The position numbers were made by a program, and so were the translations under genes. From Paenarthrobacter nicotinovorans (GTDB lineage: Bacteria > Actinomycetota > Actinomycetes > Actinomycetales > Micrococcaceae): a stretch of DNA of 64,000 bases. The notes beneath the pieces are model-generated. The model saw only the letters and a list, made by a program, of their open reading frames with translations, ran no database searches and had not been told where the DNA came from. Shown here in pieces: positions 33,726-42,602 of this stretch; positions within the stretch are counted from its first letter, which is position 1; each line of letters begins with the position of its first letter. The stretch covers positions 248,001 to 312,000 of the forward strand of contig NZ_SZVS01000001.1 of assembly GCF_007670255.1 (NCBI RefSeq), read 5' to 3'.

Positions 33726-35066
33726 ATGACCGACAAGTACACGCAACTCGTTAGCCAGGGCATTGGCAGGAACGTCGCAAAAAAGCTGGGTTTGCCTCAG
33801 CCGGTGGAGCTGCGCCGCTATGAACCGGGCGCGCCGCTGGTGACAGGGCCTGTGCTGGTCAGCGGTGACAGCGCTGGAAGCGACGACGTCGCCACCACCC
33901 TTCTGGGTTGGGGGCTGGATGTTCGAAGGAACGCACTCCCGAAGGAAAAGCTGGGCGCGATCATTCTCGTACTGGACGCCGTGCAGCATCCGGAGGACCT
34001 CGCCAAGACCGTCCTTGCGGCGGCAGCCTCCCTTCGTGACCTTGCCCCCAATGCCCGGGTGGTCACCATGTCCCGGACGCCGCAGTCCGCACCCACGCCT
34101 GCGTCGGCGGCTGCCCGCCAAGGCATCGATGGACTCCTGCGTTCTTTGGCCAAGGAACTGCGGGCGGGAGCGACGGCCAACGGAATACTCCTTGCCGACG
34201 ACCTCGCCACCACGAGCCCTTCGGCGCTTGGCGCCTTGCGCTTCTTCCTTTCGGGCCGCTCGGCCTACGTGGACGGACAGTTCCTGACCGTCTCCTCGGC
34301 GTCGGGAGTACTGCCTACGGACTCCGATAAACCCTTGGCAGGCAAGGTCGCGGTCGTTACCGGGGCCGCCCGGGGGATCGGGGCGGCCATTGCGCGCACC
34401 CTGCACCGCGACGGCGCAACAGTGGTCCTGGTCGACATTCCGGCCGCCGGGGAGCACCTGGCAGCCGTGGCCAACGAGGTCATGGGCACCACGCTGCAGC
34501 TGGACATCAGCCGCGCAGACGCCGGGCACCGGATCATCGAACACGCCGTCGAACGCCACGGCCGCCTCGACATCGTGGTCCACAACGCCGGGATTACCAG
34601 GGACAGGCTCCTTGCCAACATGGACGAGGGCAGATGGCAGTCGGTCATCGCGGTCAACATTGCCGCCCAACTGCGGATCAACGAGGCACTCCTGGCATCA
34701 GAGCACTTCAGGACGTCTCCGCGCATCGTGTCCGTGGCGTCCACCAGCGGCATTGCCGGCAACAGGGGCCAAACCAATTACGGAGCCTCCAAGGGTGGGG
34801 TGATCGGAATGGTCAGGTCCACTGCGGCTTTGCTGGAACCGTACGGCGGAACCATCAACGCAGTCGCCCCGGGCTTCATAGAAACAGAGATGACAGCGAA
34901 GATGCCGTTTGCCATCAGGGAAGCTGCCCGGAGGCTGAATTCCTTGAAGCAGGGCGGCCAACCGCAGGACGTGGCCGAAGCCATCGCCTTCCTCGCCAGT
35001 GATGCCGCCGGTGGCATCTCCGGGGAAGTGCTCAGGGTGTGTGGGCAACAGCTGGTGGGAGCATGA
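33726..35066 (+). CDS. High-molecular-weight 3-oxoacyl reductase (FabG4-like)
   Basis: A 446-residue FabG4-type protein. Residues 1-195 form a flavodoxin-like N-terminal domain without cofactor motifs; the SDR domain starts near 200 with TGAARGIGAAIART, followed by NAGITRDRLLANMDEGRW, the catalytic serine in VASTSGIAGNRGQ and NYGASKGG. FabG4 (Rv0242c) prefers NADH and 3-oxoacyl-CoA, acting in beta-oxidation or in reversed cycles. It lies nine bases after the thiolase gene and overlaps the MaoC gene by ATGA. Confidence 0.93.
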   Translation: MTDKYTQLVSQGIGRNVAKKLGLPQPVELRRYEPGAPLVTGPVLVSGDSAGSDDVATTLLGWGLDVRRNALPKEKLGAIILVLDAVQHPEDLAKTVLAAAASLRDLAPNARVVTMSRTPQSAPTPASAAARQGIDGLLRSLAKELRAGATANGILLADDLATTSPSALGALRFFLSGRSAYVDGQFLTVSSASGVLPTDSDKPLAGKVAVVTGAARGIGAAIARTLHRDGATVVLVDIPAAGEHLAAVANEVMGTTLQLDISRADAGHRIIEHAVERHGRLDIVVHNAGITRDRLLANMDEGRWQSVIAVNIAAQLRINEALLASEHFRTSPRIVSVASTSGIAGNRGQTNYGASKGGVIGMVRSTAALLEPYGGTINAVAPGFIETEMTAKMPFAIREAARRLNSLKQGGQPQDVAEAIAFLASDAAGGISGEVLRVCGQQLVGA

Positions 35067-35986
35067 ACAGTCCACAACCAGTAGTTCTCGGGGAGCTTCC
35101 CTCGCTGTCACGGCTCTACGTCAACGCAGCAACGACGGCGGCGCGTCGCCGCGTCCTTGGCGCCTCCACGGACGGCACCCGCCTGCCTGCGGTCAGTCAC
35201 GAAGTACATGGCGTCAGGGCCGACGTCGAAAACCTCACCGCCTACCAGCACTTGGTGGGGGAGACGGCCAGCGATACCCTGCCTGCCGGCTACGTCCATG
35301 CGCTGGCCTTCCCTGTGGCCATGAGCGTGATGAACCGGGACGACTTCCCCTTGCCGCTCCTGGGCATGATCCACCTCAGGAACCATGTGGAGCAACGCGC
35401 TGCCATCCACTTCAGCGAATTCCTGGACATCAGGTCGTGGGCAGAGAACATGACCGGTCATCGTGCGGGGACCCAACTGGACGTGGTGGCGGAAGTCCGT
35501 TTACATGGGGGCGGCGAGCTGCTCTGGCGCGGGGTATCAACCTACCTCGCGAAAGGTGTGTTCCTCCCGGGGATCGATAAGTCGGGCGTGCATTCAGCAT
35601 CCACGCCGGGTGATTTTTCGGCACCGGATCCCACTGCCCTGTGGCAGCTCGGCCTGGAGACCGGGCGCTCCTACGCGGCTGTCTCGGGTGATTTCAATCC
35701 CATCCACCTGAGCGTGCTCTCAGCCAAGGCACTGGGGCTGCGCGGCTCCATTGCCCACGGCATGTACCTGGCGTCCCGGGCCCTTGCCGACGTTGGAGCG
35801 GTCAAGTCGGAGGCCTTCACCTGGGATGTGGCTTTCGAAGCACCCGTGTTCCTCCCGGCGAAAGTTGCCCTGGACATCGCCACCGTGCAATCTGCCGCAG
35901 GTACATGGGAACGCTCCGACTACGTGGCATGGAACCCGCGCAGTGGGAGACGCCATTTCTTCGGCGCGGTGTCAGCACTGACGTAA
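35063..35986 (+). CDS. MaoC/HtdX-like enoyl-CoA (3-hydroxyacyl-thioester) hydratase
   Basis: A 307-residue double hot-dog protein. The hydratase-2 motif is complete in VSGDFNPIHLSVLSAKALG, with the catalytic Asp and His; the N-terminal hot-dog half lacks it, as is usual. It hydrates trans-2-enoyl thioesters to (R)-3-hydroxyacyl thioesters. The start is ATG 35063, which overlaps the reductase stop as ATGA; an ATG at 35039 would lie inside the previous gene. With the oxidase, thiolase and reductase it completes a full beta-oxidation set parallel to M. tuberculosis Rv0241c-Rv0244c. Confidence 0.92.
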   Translation: MNSPQPVVLGELPSLSRLYVNAATTAARRRVLGASTDGTRLPAVSHEVHGVRADVENLTAYQHLVGETASDTLPAGYVHALAFPVAMSVMNRDDFPLPLLGMIHLRNHVEQRAAIHFSEFLDIRSWAENMTGHRAGTQLDVVAEVRLHGGGELLWRGVSTYLAKGVFLPGIDKSGVHSASTPGDFSAPDPTALWQLGLETGRSYAAVSGDFNPIHLSVLSAKALGLRGSIAHGMYLASRALADVGAVKSEAFTWDVAFEAPVFLPAKVALDIATVQSAAGTWERSDYVAWNPRSGRRHFFGAVSALT

Positions 35987-36005
35987 CGCACGCCCCGGGA
36001 TATCC

Positions 36006-36042
36006 AACAAGCGACGCCCACCAATGGTGGGCGTCGCTTGTT
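36006..36042 (+). terminator. Terminator of the thiolase-reductase-MaoC operon
   Basis: A perfect 17-base-pair stem (36006-36022 with 36026-36042) on a three-base loop, 20 bases after the MaoC stop, followed by a T and then mixed sequence. Confidence 0.85.
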
Positions 36043-36066
36043 TGAGACAAACATATATAAACAAAC

Positions 36067-36096
36067 AAGGCCTGGAATCCTTCGATTCCAGGCCTT
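36067..36096 (-). terminator. Terminator of the tRNA-Leu gene
   Basis: A 13-base-pair stem (AAGGCCTGGAATC at 36067-36079 with 36084-36096) on a four-base loop, eight bases past the tRNA 3' end. Read on the minus strand it is followed by a T-rich stretch (GTTTGTTTATATA). Confidence 0.85.
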
Positions 36097-36103
36097 GGTC
36101 TTG

Positions 36104-36186
36104 TGCGCGGAGGGGGACTTGAACCCCCACCCCCTTTCGAGGACTAGCACCTCAAGCTAGCGCGTCTGCCATTCCGCCACCCGCGC
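36104..36186 (-). tRNA. tRNA-Leu(GAG)
   Basis: An 83-nucleotide class II tRNA. The acceptor stem pairs GCGCGGG with TCCGCGC and the discriminator base is A. The anticodon arm is CTAGC-TTGAGGT-GCTAG, giving anticodon GAG for Leu codons CUC and CUU. A long variable arm and the T-arm GGGGG-TTCAAGT-CCCCC are present. The CCA end is not encoded. It is the only tRNA I see in the window. Confidence 0.96.
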
Positions 36187-36449
36187 AGGTGGTGTTCGAC
36201 CGGAGATCCGAGTGCCTTCCAGCACTTCACATTCCGCCGAAGCAGCGAGAAAAACTCTAACACGGTTTCAGGTGCCTGAAAAATCGAGGACCACCATCGG
36301 GCGTCGACGTGTCCCCGGAAGACGTAGGGGCCGTTGATTCCCTGCCCGGGGCCCAACTGATGAGTAGGCTGAAGGTACACGGGACGGGTTGCGGGCAAGG
36401 CCGGGCACGTCACCGGAACCTGCAGCCCAGCCACGCAAGGAGAGTTTCC

Positions 36450-37754
36450 ATGTCTGCCATCCGCCCCGAAGACGAAGTTGTCAGGATCTGCCAGGAGCTC
36501 ATCCGGATAGATTCCTCAAACTTTGGAGACGACACCGGGCCCGGCGAACGTGCAGCCGCAGAGTACACGGCCGGCCTGATCACCGAGGTCGGCCTTGAGG
36601 CAGAGATCTTCGAGTCCGCCCCGGGCCGGGCCAATGTCGTGACCCGCCTGGCAGGAGAAGATCCCAGCGCTGATGCGTTGGTGGTGCACGGACACCTGGA
36701 CGTCGTACCGGCCCTGAAGGACCAGTGGAGCGTTGACCCTTTCAGCGGCGAACTGAAGGACGGGCTCGTGTGGGGCCGCGGTGCGGTTGACATGAAGGAC
36801 ATGGACGCGATGATCCTCTCCGTCATGCGCGACTTCGCCAGGACGGGACGCAAACCAAAGCGCGACATCATTTTTGCGTTCTTCGCCGACGAAGAGGCCG
36901 GCGGCACGTACGGCGCCCGGTATGCCGTGGAACACCGCCGCGAACTCTTCGACGGCGCTACCGAAGCCATCTCCGAAGTGGGCGGTTTCTCCGCCACCAT
37001 CGGTGGCCAACGGACCTACCTGCTCCAGACGGCCGAAAAGGGCCTGTCCTGGTTGCGGTTGGTGGCGCACGGCCGGGCAGGCCATGGCTCCCAGATCAAC
37101 ACCGACAACGCTGTCACCCGGCTGGCGGCGGCAGTGACCCGGATCGGCGAATACAAGTGGCCTGTTGAGCTGACGCCCACCACCCGGCAGTTCCTGGACG
37201 GCGTCACTGAACTGACCGGCGTCGAATTCGATGCCGACAACCCGGACATCCTCCTCAAGGAGCTGGGGACGGTGGCCCGATTCGTTGGTGCCACCTTGCA
37301 GAACACGTCCAACCCCACGTTGCTGCGCTCTGGCTACAAGCACAACGTCATCCCGGAATCCGCCGAGGCTTTCGTGGACTGCCGGACCCTGCCCGGACAG
37401 CAGGAGCTGGTCTTCGAGACCATCAAGGAGCTGGCCGGCGAAGGCATTGACATCAGCTACGTGAACAAGGATGTTTCCTTGGAAGTCCCGTTTGCCGGAA
37501 ACCTGGTGGACTCCATGATTGATGCCCTCCATTCCGAGGACCCCGGAGCCAAGGTCCTTCCCTACACGCTCTCGGGCGGCACGGACAACAAGTCCCTGAG
37601 CAAGATCGGCATTACGGGGTACGGCTTCGCGCCGCTCATGCTGCCCGAGGAACTCGATTTCACCGGAATGTTCCACGGCGTCGACGAGCGTGTGCCCGCG
37701 GAATCCCTGCAGTTCGGCGCCCGTGTCCTGAACACGCTGCTGACCAACTACTAG
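36450..37754 (+). CDS. M20/M25/M40-family zinc peptidase (dipeptidase-like)
   Basis: A 434-residue metallopeptidase of the M20 family. Metal-binding motifs are VVHGHLDVVPA (His-x-Asp), the bridging aspartate in WGRGAVDMKDMDA, and the catalytic Glu-Glu in FFADEEAGGTYGA, with a final His in LSGGTDNKSL...FHGVDE. A dimerisation domain is inserted in the middle, as usual. The start is ATG 36450 after AAGGAGA. The substrate is unknown; members cleave dipeptides or N-acyl amino acids. It is followed 27 bases later by the acyl-CoA dehydrogenase gene. Confidence 0.9.
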   Translation: MSAIRPEDEVVRICQELIRIDSSNFGDDTGPGERAAAEYTAGLITEVGLEAEIFESAPGRANVVTRLAGEDPSADALVVHGHLDVVPALKDQWSVDPFSGELKDGLVWGRGAVDMKDMDAMILSVMRDFARTGRKPKRDIIFAFFADEEAGGTYGARYAVEHRRELFDGATEAISEVGGFSATIGGQRTYLLQTAEKGLSWLRLVAHGRAGHGSQINTDNAVTRLAAAVTRIGEYKWPVELTPTTRQFLDGVTELTGVEFDADNPDILLKELGTVARFVGATLQNTSNPTLLRSGYKHNVIPESAEAFVDCRTLPGQQELVFETIKELAGEGIDISYVNKDVSLEVPFAGNLVDSMIDALHSEDPGAKVLPYTLSGGTDNKSLSKIGITGYGFAPLMLPEELDFTGMFHGVDERVPAESLQFGARVLNTLLTNY

Positions 37755-37781
37755 CGGCAAGCGCTCCAAGGAGGCCCTGAT

Positions 37782-38942
37782 ATGACGCCCGAAGAAATCC
37801 TCCCCGATACCCTCCTGGAACGCCTGCGCGGCCGGGCTGCCGGATACGACCAGAACAACCAGTTCTTCCATGAGGACCTGGAAGAACTGGCAGCTGCCGG
37901 ATACCTCACCTTGTTCGTCCCGGAGCACGACGGCGGCAAGGGACTCGGTCTCGAAGCGGTGGCTGCGCTGCAGCAACGGCTCGCCACGGCTGCCCCGGCC
38001 ACCGCCTTGGCGGTCAACATGCACTTGGTGTGGACCGGCGTCGCCCGTGTCATGGCGGCCCGGGGTGACAACTCACTGGACTTCGTCCTCAAGGAAGCCG
38101 GGAGGGGCGAGATTTTCGCTTTCGGCATTTCCGAGGCCGGCAACGATTCCATGCTTTTCGATTCCGGCACAGTCGCGGAGCCGCTGCCAGATGGTGGATA
38201 CCGCTTTACGGGGCGGAAGATCTTCACCAGCCTTTCGCGTGGATGGACGCGGCTTGGCACCTTCGGCAAGGACGCGGACGCCAGGGACGGCCAAGGGGAG
38301 CTTGTCTTCGGCTTCATCCACCGTGACGAGCCCGGACACGAGACCTTGAGCGACTGGGACACCCTGGGCATGCGTGCCAGTGCTTCGAACACGACGCTGC
38401 TGCATGGAGCCGTCATTCCCGCGGAACGCATCTTCCGGAAGCTGCCTGTGGGACCCAACCGGGATCTGCTGATCTTTTCCATCTTCGCGTGCTTTGAGAC
38501 GTTGCTCGCGGCCGTCTACACGGGCGTTGCGGAGAGGGCTTTCACTTTGGCCGTGGACAACGTGAAGCGTCGTGTTTCAGCGAAGTACGGAGGGCGAAGC
38601 TACGCGCAGGACCCGGACATCAGGTGGAAAGTGGCCGAGGCCGCCTTGGCGATGGATGGCATCTACCCACAGATATCGTCAGTTGCCCGCGACGTCGACA
38701 ATCTCGTGGACCATGGCGCCCAGTGGTTCCCGAAACTTGTGGGCATCAAATCCCGGGCCACGGAGAACGCCCGCCACGTAGTGGATTTGGCCATCCGCGT
38801 GACCGGGGGATCGAGCTACTTCCGCGGCTCGGAGATGGAGCGCTTGTACAGGGACGTCCTGGCCGGAATTTTCCATCCTTCCAATGACGAATCGGCGCAC
38901 AATACGGTTGCCAGCGCCTGGCTGGGACCCCTCGAGAGCTAG
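37782..38942 (+). CDS. Acyl-CoA dehydrogenase family protein
   Basis: A 386-residue flavoprotein of the acyl-CoA dehydrogenase family. FAD- and substrate-binding tracts are FGISEAGNDS, GRKIFTSLS, and LGMRASASNTTLLHGAVIP; the C-terminal helical domain ends with VTGGSSYFRGSEMERLYRDVLAG. The fit to well-studied straight-chain enzymes is loose, and it may act on an unusual acyl-CoA or on a thioester carried by a protein. An AAGGAGG ribosome site precedes the ATG. It is co-directional with and close to the M20 gene, and converges on the DUF5703 gene. Confidence 0.87.
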   Translation: MTPEEILPDTLLERLRGRAAGYDQNNQFFHEDLEELAAAGYLTLFVPEHDGGKGLGLEAVAALQQRLATAAPATALAVNMHLVWTGVARVMAARGDNSLDFVLKEAGRGEIFAFGISEAGNDSMLFDSGTVAEPLPDGGYRFTGRKIFTSLSRGWTRLGTFGKDADARDGQGELVFGFIHRDEPGHETLSDWDTLGMRASASNTTLLHGAVIPAERIFRKLPVGPNRDLLIFSIFACFETLLAAVYTGVAERAFTLAVDNVKRRVSAKYGGRSYAQDPDIRWKVAEAALAMDGIYPQISSVARDVDNLVDHGAQWFPKLVGIKSRATENARHVVDLAIRVTGGSSYFRGSEMERLYRDVLAGIFHPSNDESAHNTVASAWLGPLES

Positions 38943-38952
38943 TCGTCGGTTC

Positions 38953-39186
38953 CTATACAGTGCGCTGCACGGAGTACACCTTGCGACGCAACCAGAAACG
39001 GCGTCCACCGCCCATGTAGAGAACGCTGCGTTCGAGTTCCCACTTGCCGTACTCCGAATGTTCGGCCAGACGTTGCCTGGCCTCGGGGAGCGAATCGTCA
39101 GGTCCCACTGTCAATACGAGGTATTCGTACTGACGGGCGTAGTCTCTTTGGCGCTCCACGGAGCTGCCGGGAAATTGTTCTCTCAT
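38953..39186 (-). CDS. DUF5703 family small protein
   Basis: A 77-residue conserved actinobacterial protein of unknown function. It contains an acidic/aromatic helix (RQYEYLVLTVGPDDSLPEAR) and a basic C-terminal tail (GGGRRFWLRRKVYSVQ). The start is ATG 39186, with GGAGAGGG directly upstream; the frame extends to 39255 but that part is not convincing. Divergent from the acidic protein at 39226. Confidence 0.8.
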   Translation of the reverse strand: MREQFPGSSVERQRDYARQYEYLVLTVGPDDSLPEARQRLAEHSEYGKWELERSVLYMGGGRRFWLRRKVYSVQRTV

Positions 39187-39225
39187 CCCTCTCCATTTTC
39201 GTCTTTTTCCGGCTAACGTGAAGTC

Positions 39226-39471
39226 ATGAGCATCGATCCGCGTGTCGCGCTTCAATCATTGACCGCCGCCCTGGAAGAACATCTGGCCGCCGCATCGGCA
39301 CGACGCGGTGAGGGTGATCCTACCGTCGAAGCCGCTTTCTTCGCCGTCGCCGACGCCTTCGAAGTGTATGAAGACGCACTCTACGAGTCATTCTCCGAGG
39401 TCACACCACTCCAGGTATTCGACGACGAGGATGAAGATGACGACGAAGAGCTCGAGAACGTGGACGACTGA
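39226..39471 (+). CDS. Small acidic conserved protein
   Basis: An 81-residue protein, helical over residues 1-60 and ending in a run of aspartate and glutamate (FDDEDEDDDEELENVDD). I do not recognise a named family beyond a conserved actinobacterial small protein. No signal peptide or membrane segment. It is followed by a clear terminator, so it is a monocistronic gene in the divergent arrangement with DUF5703. Confidence 0.7.
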   Translation: MSIDPRVALQSLTAALEEHLAAASARRGEGDPTVEAAFFAVADAFEVYEDALYESFSEVTPLQVFDDEDEDDDEELENVDD

Positions 39472-39497
39472 ACAGTCCGTGAACTGAACATCCTCTA

Positions 39498-39527
39498 AAC
39501 CGGCCGCCATCCCGCGGCCGGTTTTTT
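39498..39527 (+). terminator. Rho-independent terminator after the acidic protein gene
   Basis: A ten-base-pair stem (AACCGGCCGC at 39498-39507 with 39514-39523) followed by a run of T residues. It insulates the exopolysaccharide operon from upstream transcription. Confidence 0.92.
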
Positions 39528-39621
39528 GTGCCCTTTTCGGGTCCGGTTTGTCGCACTGCAGGCCCGGAACAGCGGGCTTTTTGCTGTCCGGGGACGGCCC
39601 GGAAACACGTAGTGCCCGAGC

Positions 39622-39690
39622 CGCCAGCTAGGTACTCGCACGTAGCAGCCATGGGTAAGGCTGCGCAAACTTGAGTACCGACTACTGGTG
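39622..39690 (+). promoter_or_regulatory. Candidate structured leader before the exopolysaccharide operon
   Basis: Three nested helices can be drawn by eye. The outer one pairs CGCCAG (39622-39627) with CTGGTG (39685-39690, one G-U). The middle pairs GGTACTC (39631-39637) with GAGTACC (39673-39679). The inner pairs GCAGCC (39645-39650) with GGCTGC (39659-39664) around loop ATGGGTAA. Asymmetric internal loops (GCACGTA against GCAAACTT) lie between middle and inner helices. The element ends 67 bases before the GTG of the first operon gene. It could be a riboswitch-like leader or a DNA operator; no known riboswitch class was matched. Confidence 0.5.
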
Positions 39691-39757
39691 CGCCCCTCTG
39701 CGGCCGAAGCTTCACTGATATGTAGGCAATGGACGGTCTGCGAAGAAGGCTGACAAG

Positions 39758-41431
39758 GTGAAAGTTCCAGTCGTGCGTTTAGGCAAGGCAGCAGCACCCA
39801 AGGGTGCAAGCCATGCCGCCGTGGGGACGGCCTTCCCAACGGAACAGCTCATTGCCCACGTCAATCCGCCGATGTCTCCCTGGATTGACAAGTCCGTTGC
39901 TGCACAGCGGACTGAAAAGGCGGGACTGGCGGCGCCCAGGCCGGATGTCACCCTGGACCTCGTGCCGCCAGTCACCCACCGCCGCTCACGCGTCAAGGCT
40001 CCACACCGGAACCAGCAGGACTGGACTCATACCCTGGTCACCTGCCTGCGCGTTGCCGATACCCTCTTGGTTTCAGTCGCCGTATCAGCCGGCTATGCAC
40101 TCAACACCGGAGGGCTGCCATTTGCCACTGGAACCCCCGGTGTGCGCCAGCTGTCCCTGTTGATGATCCTCGGGATAATCTGGCTAGCTGCCTTGGAGGT
40201 CTACCGGACCCGGGATCCCAAAGTGCTTGGTGTGGGTGCCGAGGAATACAAGCGGGTCCTGTCGGCCAGCTTCCGGGTGTTCGGTTTCCTGGCGATCGTC
40301 GCCGTCGTATTCCGGGTGGAGTCCGTCAGCTCCTACGTGCTGGTTTCCCTGCCGCTGGGCATTGTGGCCTTGACCGGCAGCAGATGGAGCTTCCGCAGGT
40401 GGCTGACCCATGAAAAGTCACGGGGACGGTGCCTGTCCCGCGCCATCGTCGTGGGGGAGCCGCAGGATGTCCGCTATGTGATCAAACAGATCAACCGCAA
40501 GTCCGGCGCGCCCTACGACATCCTCGGCGCTTGCCTCCCCGGCGCGAGGAAGGGTGCCGTGCTGGTTGTCGACCAGGTCCGTGTCCCGGTTTTGTCATCC
40601 CTGTACGGTATAGCGCACACCGTCCGCCAGACCGGGGCAAACGCAGTCATAGTGGCAGGACCTGTACCCGGCGGAAACCAGTTCATCCAGGAACTCGGGT
40701 GGCGTTTGGAGGAAGATGCCGCCGAACTGGTCCTGGCAGCCACACTGACCAACGTGGCCGGCCCGCGGATCCACTGGCGGCCAGTGGAAGGCCTGCCACT
40801 GATGCACGTGGACATCCCGCACTACTCCGGGGGCAAACACACGCTCAAGCGGCTCATGGATATTGCCGTTTCGGCCCTGGCGCTGATCCTCCTTTCGCCG
40901 GTCTTGTTGCTGCTGGCCGTGATCGTCAGCGCTGACAGTCCCGGACCGGTCCTTTTCCGACAGGAGCGGATCGGCAAGCAAGGCACAACATTCCGGATGC
41001 TGAAATTCAGGTCCATGGTGGTTGACGCCGAAGCCCGCTTGAACGAGCTCGGCAACCAGGATGAAGGCGCCGGCGTCCTCTTCAAGATCCGCAGCGACCC
41101 CCGGATCACGACGTGTGGCTGGTGGATGCGCAAGTACTCACTGGACGAACTGCCACAGTTCTGGAACGTGCTGGTGGGGAACATGAGTTTGGTGGGTCCA
41201 CGCCCGCCGTTGGCGCGGGAGGTCAATGGCTACGAACGCCATACGCACCGACGGCTCCTCATCAAGCCCGGCATCACCGGACTCTGGCAAATCAATGGAC
41301 GGTCCGATCTTCCGTGGGATGAAGCGGTCCGGCTCGATCTCTACTACGTGGAGAACTGGTCCATCGCGGGGGACGTGATGATCATGTGGCGCACCTTCCG
41401 GGCCATGATCCGGCCCTCGGGTGCCTACTAG
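39758..41431 (+). CDS. Exopolysaccharide polyprenyl-phosphate glycosylphosphotransferase (initiating enzyme)
   Basis: A 557-residue WbaP/CpsE-type enzyme that transfers a sugar-1-phosphate to undecaprenyl phosphate, starting repeat-unit assembly. A 75-residue soluble leader is followed by about four membrane helices, a CoA-binding-like middle domain (around 215-340), a further helix, and the C-terminal catalytic domain with FRMLKFRSM, DELPQFWNVLVGNMSLVGPRP, and KPGITGLWQINGR. The start is GTG 39758 with GAAGAAGG upstream. It is the first gene of the exopolysaccharide operon. The sugar transferred (glucose, galactose or an amino sugar) cannot be told. Confidence 0.93.
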   Translation: MKVPVVRLGKAAAPKGASHAAVGTAFPTEQLIAHVNPPMSPWIDKSVAAQRTEKAGLAAPRPDVTLDLVPPVTHRRSRVKAPHRNQQDWTHTLVTCLRVADTLLVSVAVSAGYALNTGGLPFATGTPGVRQLSLLMILGIIWLAALEVYRTRDPKVLGVGAEEYKRVLSASFRVFGFLAIVAVVFRVESVSSYVLVSLPLGIVALTGSRWSFRRWLTHEKSRGRCLSRAIVVGEPQDVRYVIKQINRKSGAPYDILGACLPGARKGAVLVVDQVRVPVLSSLYGIAHTVRQTGANAVIVAGPVPGGNQFIQELGWRLEEDAAELVLAATLTNVAGPRIHWRPVEGLPLMHVDIPHYSGGKHTLKRLMDIAVSALALILLSPVLLLLAVIVSADSPGPVLFRQERIGKQGTTFRMLKFRSMVVDAEARLNELGNQDEGAGVLFKIRSDPRITTCGWWMRKYSLDELPQFWNVLVGNMSLVGPRPPLAREVNGYERHTHRRLLIKPGITGLWQINGRSDLPWDEAVRLDLYYVENWSIAGDVMIMWRTFRAMIRPSGAY

Positions 41432-41492
41432 TCACGGCAATTAAGGCCAGGTAAACACCAGCCCTGCTACCAACACAGAATCCGAGTGGGAA

Positions 41493-42602
41493 ATGAGCAT
41501 ACGAACTGTTCCATCAGGACACCTCAACGGCAACGGCCTGCGGCCCAGGCTGCGCATAGCAGTGGTCGGCGCCGGCTATTGGGGACCAAACCTCGCAAGG
41601 AACCTCAAAGCCAGCCCGGACTGGGACCTGGTGGCCATTTGCGACCTTGATGTCGAGCGCGGGATGAAGCTTGCCGAGTCGGTGGGCGGGGTGGCCGTCG
41701 TCGAGTCCTTGGACGAATTGCTGGACACCTACAACCTGGACGCCGTCGCTGTCGCAACTCCGGCCCATACGCATCACGGCGTTGTGATGACCGCCCTGCG
41801 CGCAGGCAAGCACGTCCTGGTGGAGAAGCCGCTGGCCGACAGCCGCGCCAAGGGACTGGAGATGGTGGACGAAGCCAACGCCAGGGGACTGGTGCTGATG
41901 GCCGACCACACGTACTGCTTCACCCCGGCTGTGCTCAAGATCCAGGAACTCGTAGCAAGCGGTGCACTGGGCGACATCCTGTATGTGGACTCGGTCCGGA
42001 TCAACCTCGGACTCGTCCAACCGGACGTCAACGTCTTCTGGGACCTGGCACCCCACGACCTCTCCATCCTCGACTTCGTCCTCCCCGGGGGCCTGCATCC
42101 CACCGAGATCTCGGCCCACGGCGCCGACCCCCTGGGGACCGGCCGGGACTGCGTGGGACACCTGACCTTCGGCCTGCCCAACGACGCCATGGTCCACATC
42201 CACGTGAACTGGCTCAGTCCCACCAAAATCAGGCAAATGATCATAGGAGGGTCAAAGAGGACCCTCGTCTGGGACGACCTGAATCCCCAGCAACGGCTGA
42301 GCGTTTACGACCGCGGAGTAAGCCTTGAACAGCAACCCCGATCCGCCGCCGACAAGAAGGCCACTGCCATCTCCTACCGTCTCGGCGACACATGGTCACC
42401 GGCGCTCCAGGAGCGTGAACCGCTTGGACAGGTTGTTGCCGAGCTCGCTACCTCCATTCGGAACCACACCAGGCCACGGACCAGCGGCGAATCGGGGCTG
42501 AGGGTCCTGTCGGTCCTGGAGGCCGTGACGCAAAGCCTCGGCACCGACGGAAGGTCAACCATCGTGGCCGGCAACGAGACGAACCTGCAGGTTGCGCGAT
42601 GA
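41493..42602 (+). CDS. Gfo/Idh/MocA-family sugar dehydrogenase (WlbA-like)
   Basis: A 369-residue NAD-dependent oxidoreductase. The Rossmann motif is VVGAGYWGPNLARN and the conserved EKPLA motif with lysine is present; the C-terminal half has DLAPHDLSILDFVL, where the conserved His lies. Related WlbA enzymes oxidise C-3 of UDP-N-acetylglucosaminuronate, which prepares the ring for amination. The aminotransferase and acetyltransferase genes that follow fit such a 3-amino-sugar pathway. Its stop overlaps the epimerase start as ATGA. Confidence 0.88.
   Translation: MSIRTVPSGHLNGNGLRPRLRIAVVGAGYWGPNLARNLKASPDWDLVAICDLDVERGMKLAESVGGVAVVESLDELLDTYNLDAVAVATPAHTHHGVVMTALRAGKHVLVEKPLADSRAKGLEMVDEANARGLVLMADHTYCFTPAVLKIQELVASGALGDILYVDSVRINLGLVQPDVNVFWDLAPHDLSILDFVLPGGLHPTEISAHGADPLGTGRDCVGHLTFGLPNDAMVHIHVNWLSPTKIRQMIIGGSKRTLVWDDLNPQQRLSVYDRGVSLEQQPRSAADKKATAISYRLGDTWSPALQEREPLGQVVAELATSIRNHTRPRTSGESGLRVLSVLEAVTQSLGTDGRSTIVAGNETNLQVAR

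Noticed and set aside
36516-38024. Minus-strand frame of 502 codons opposite the M20 peptidase
   Set aside because: The peptidase metal motifs lie on the plus strand; the antisense frame is a codon-bias artefact.
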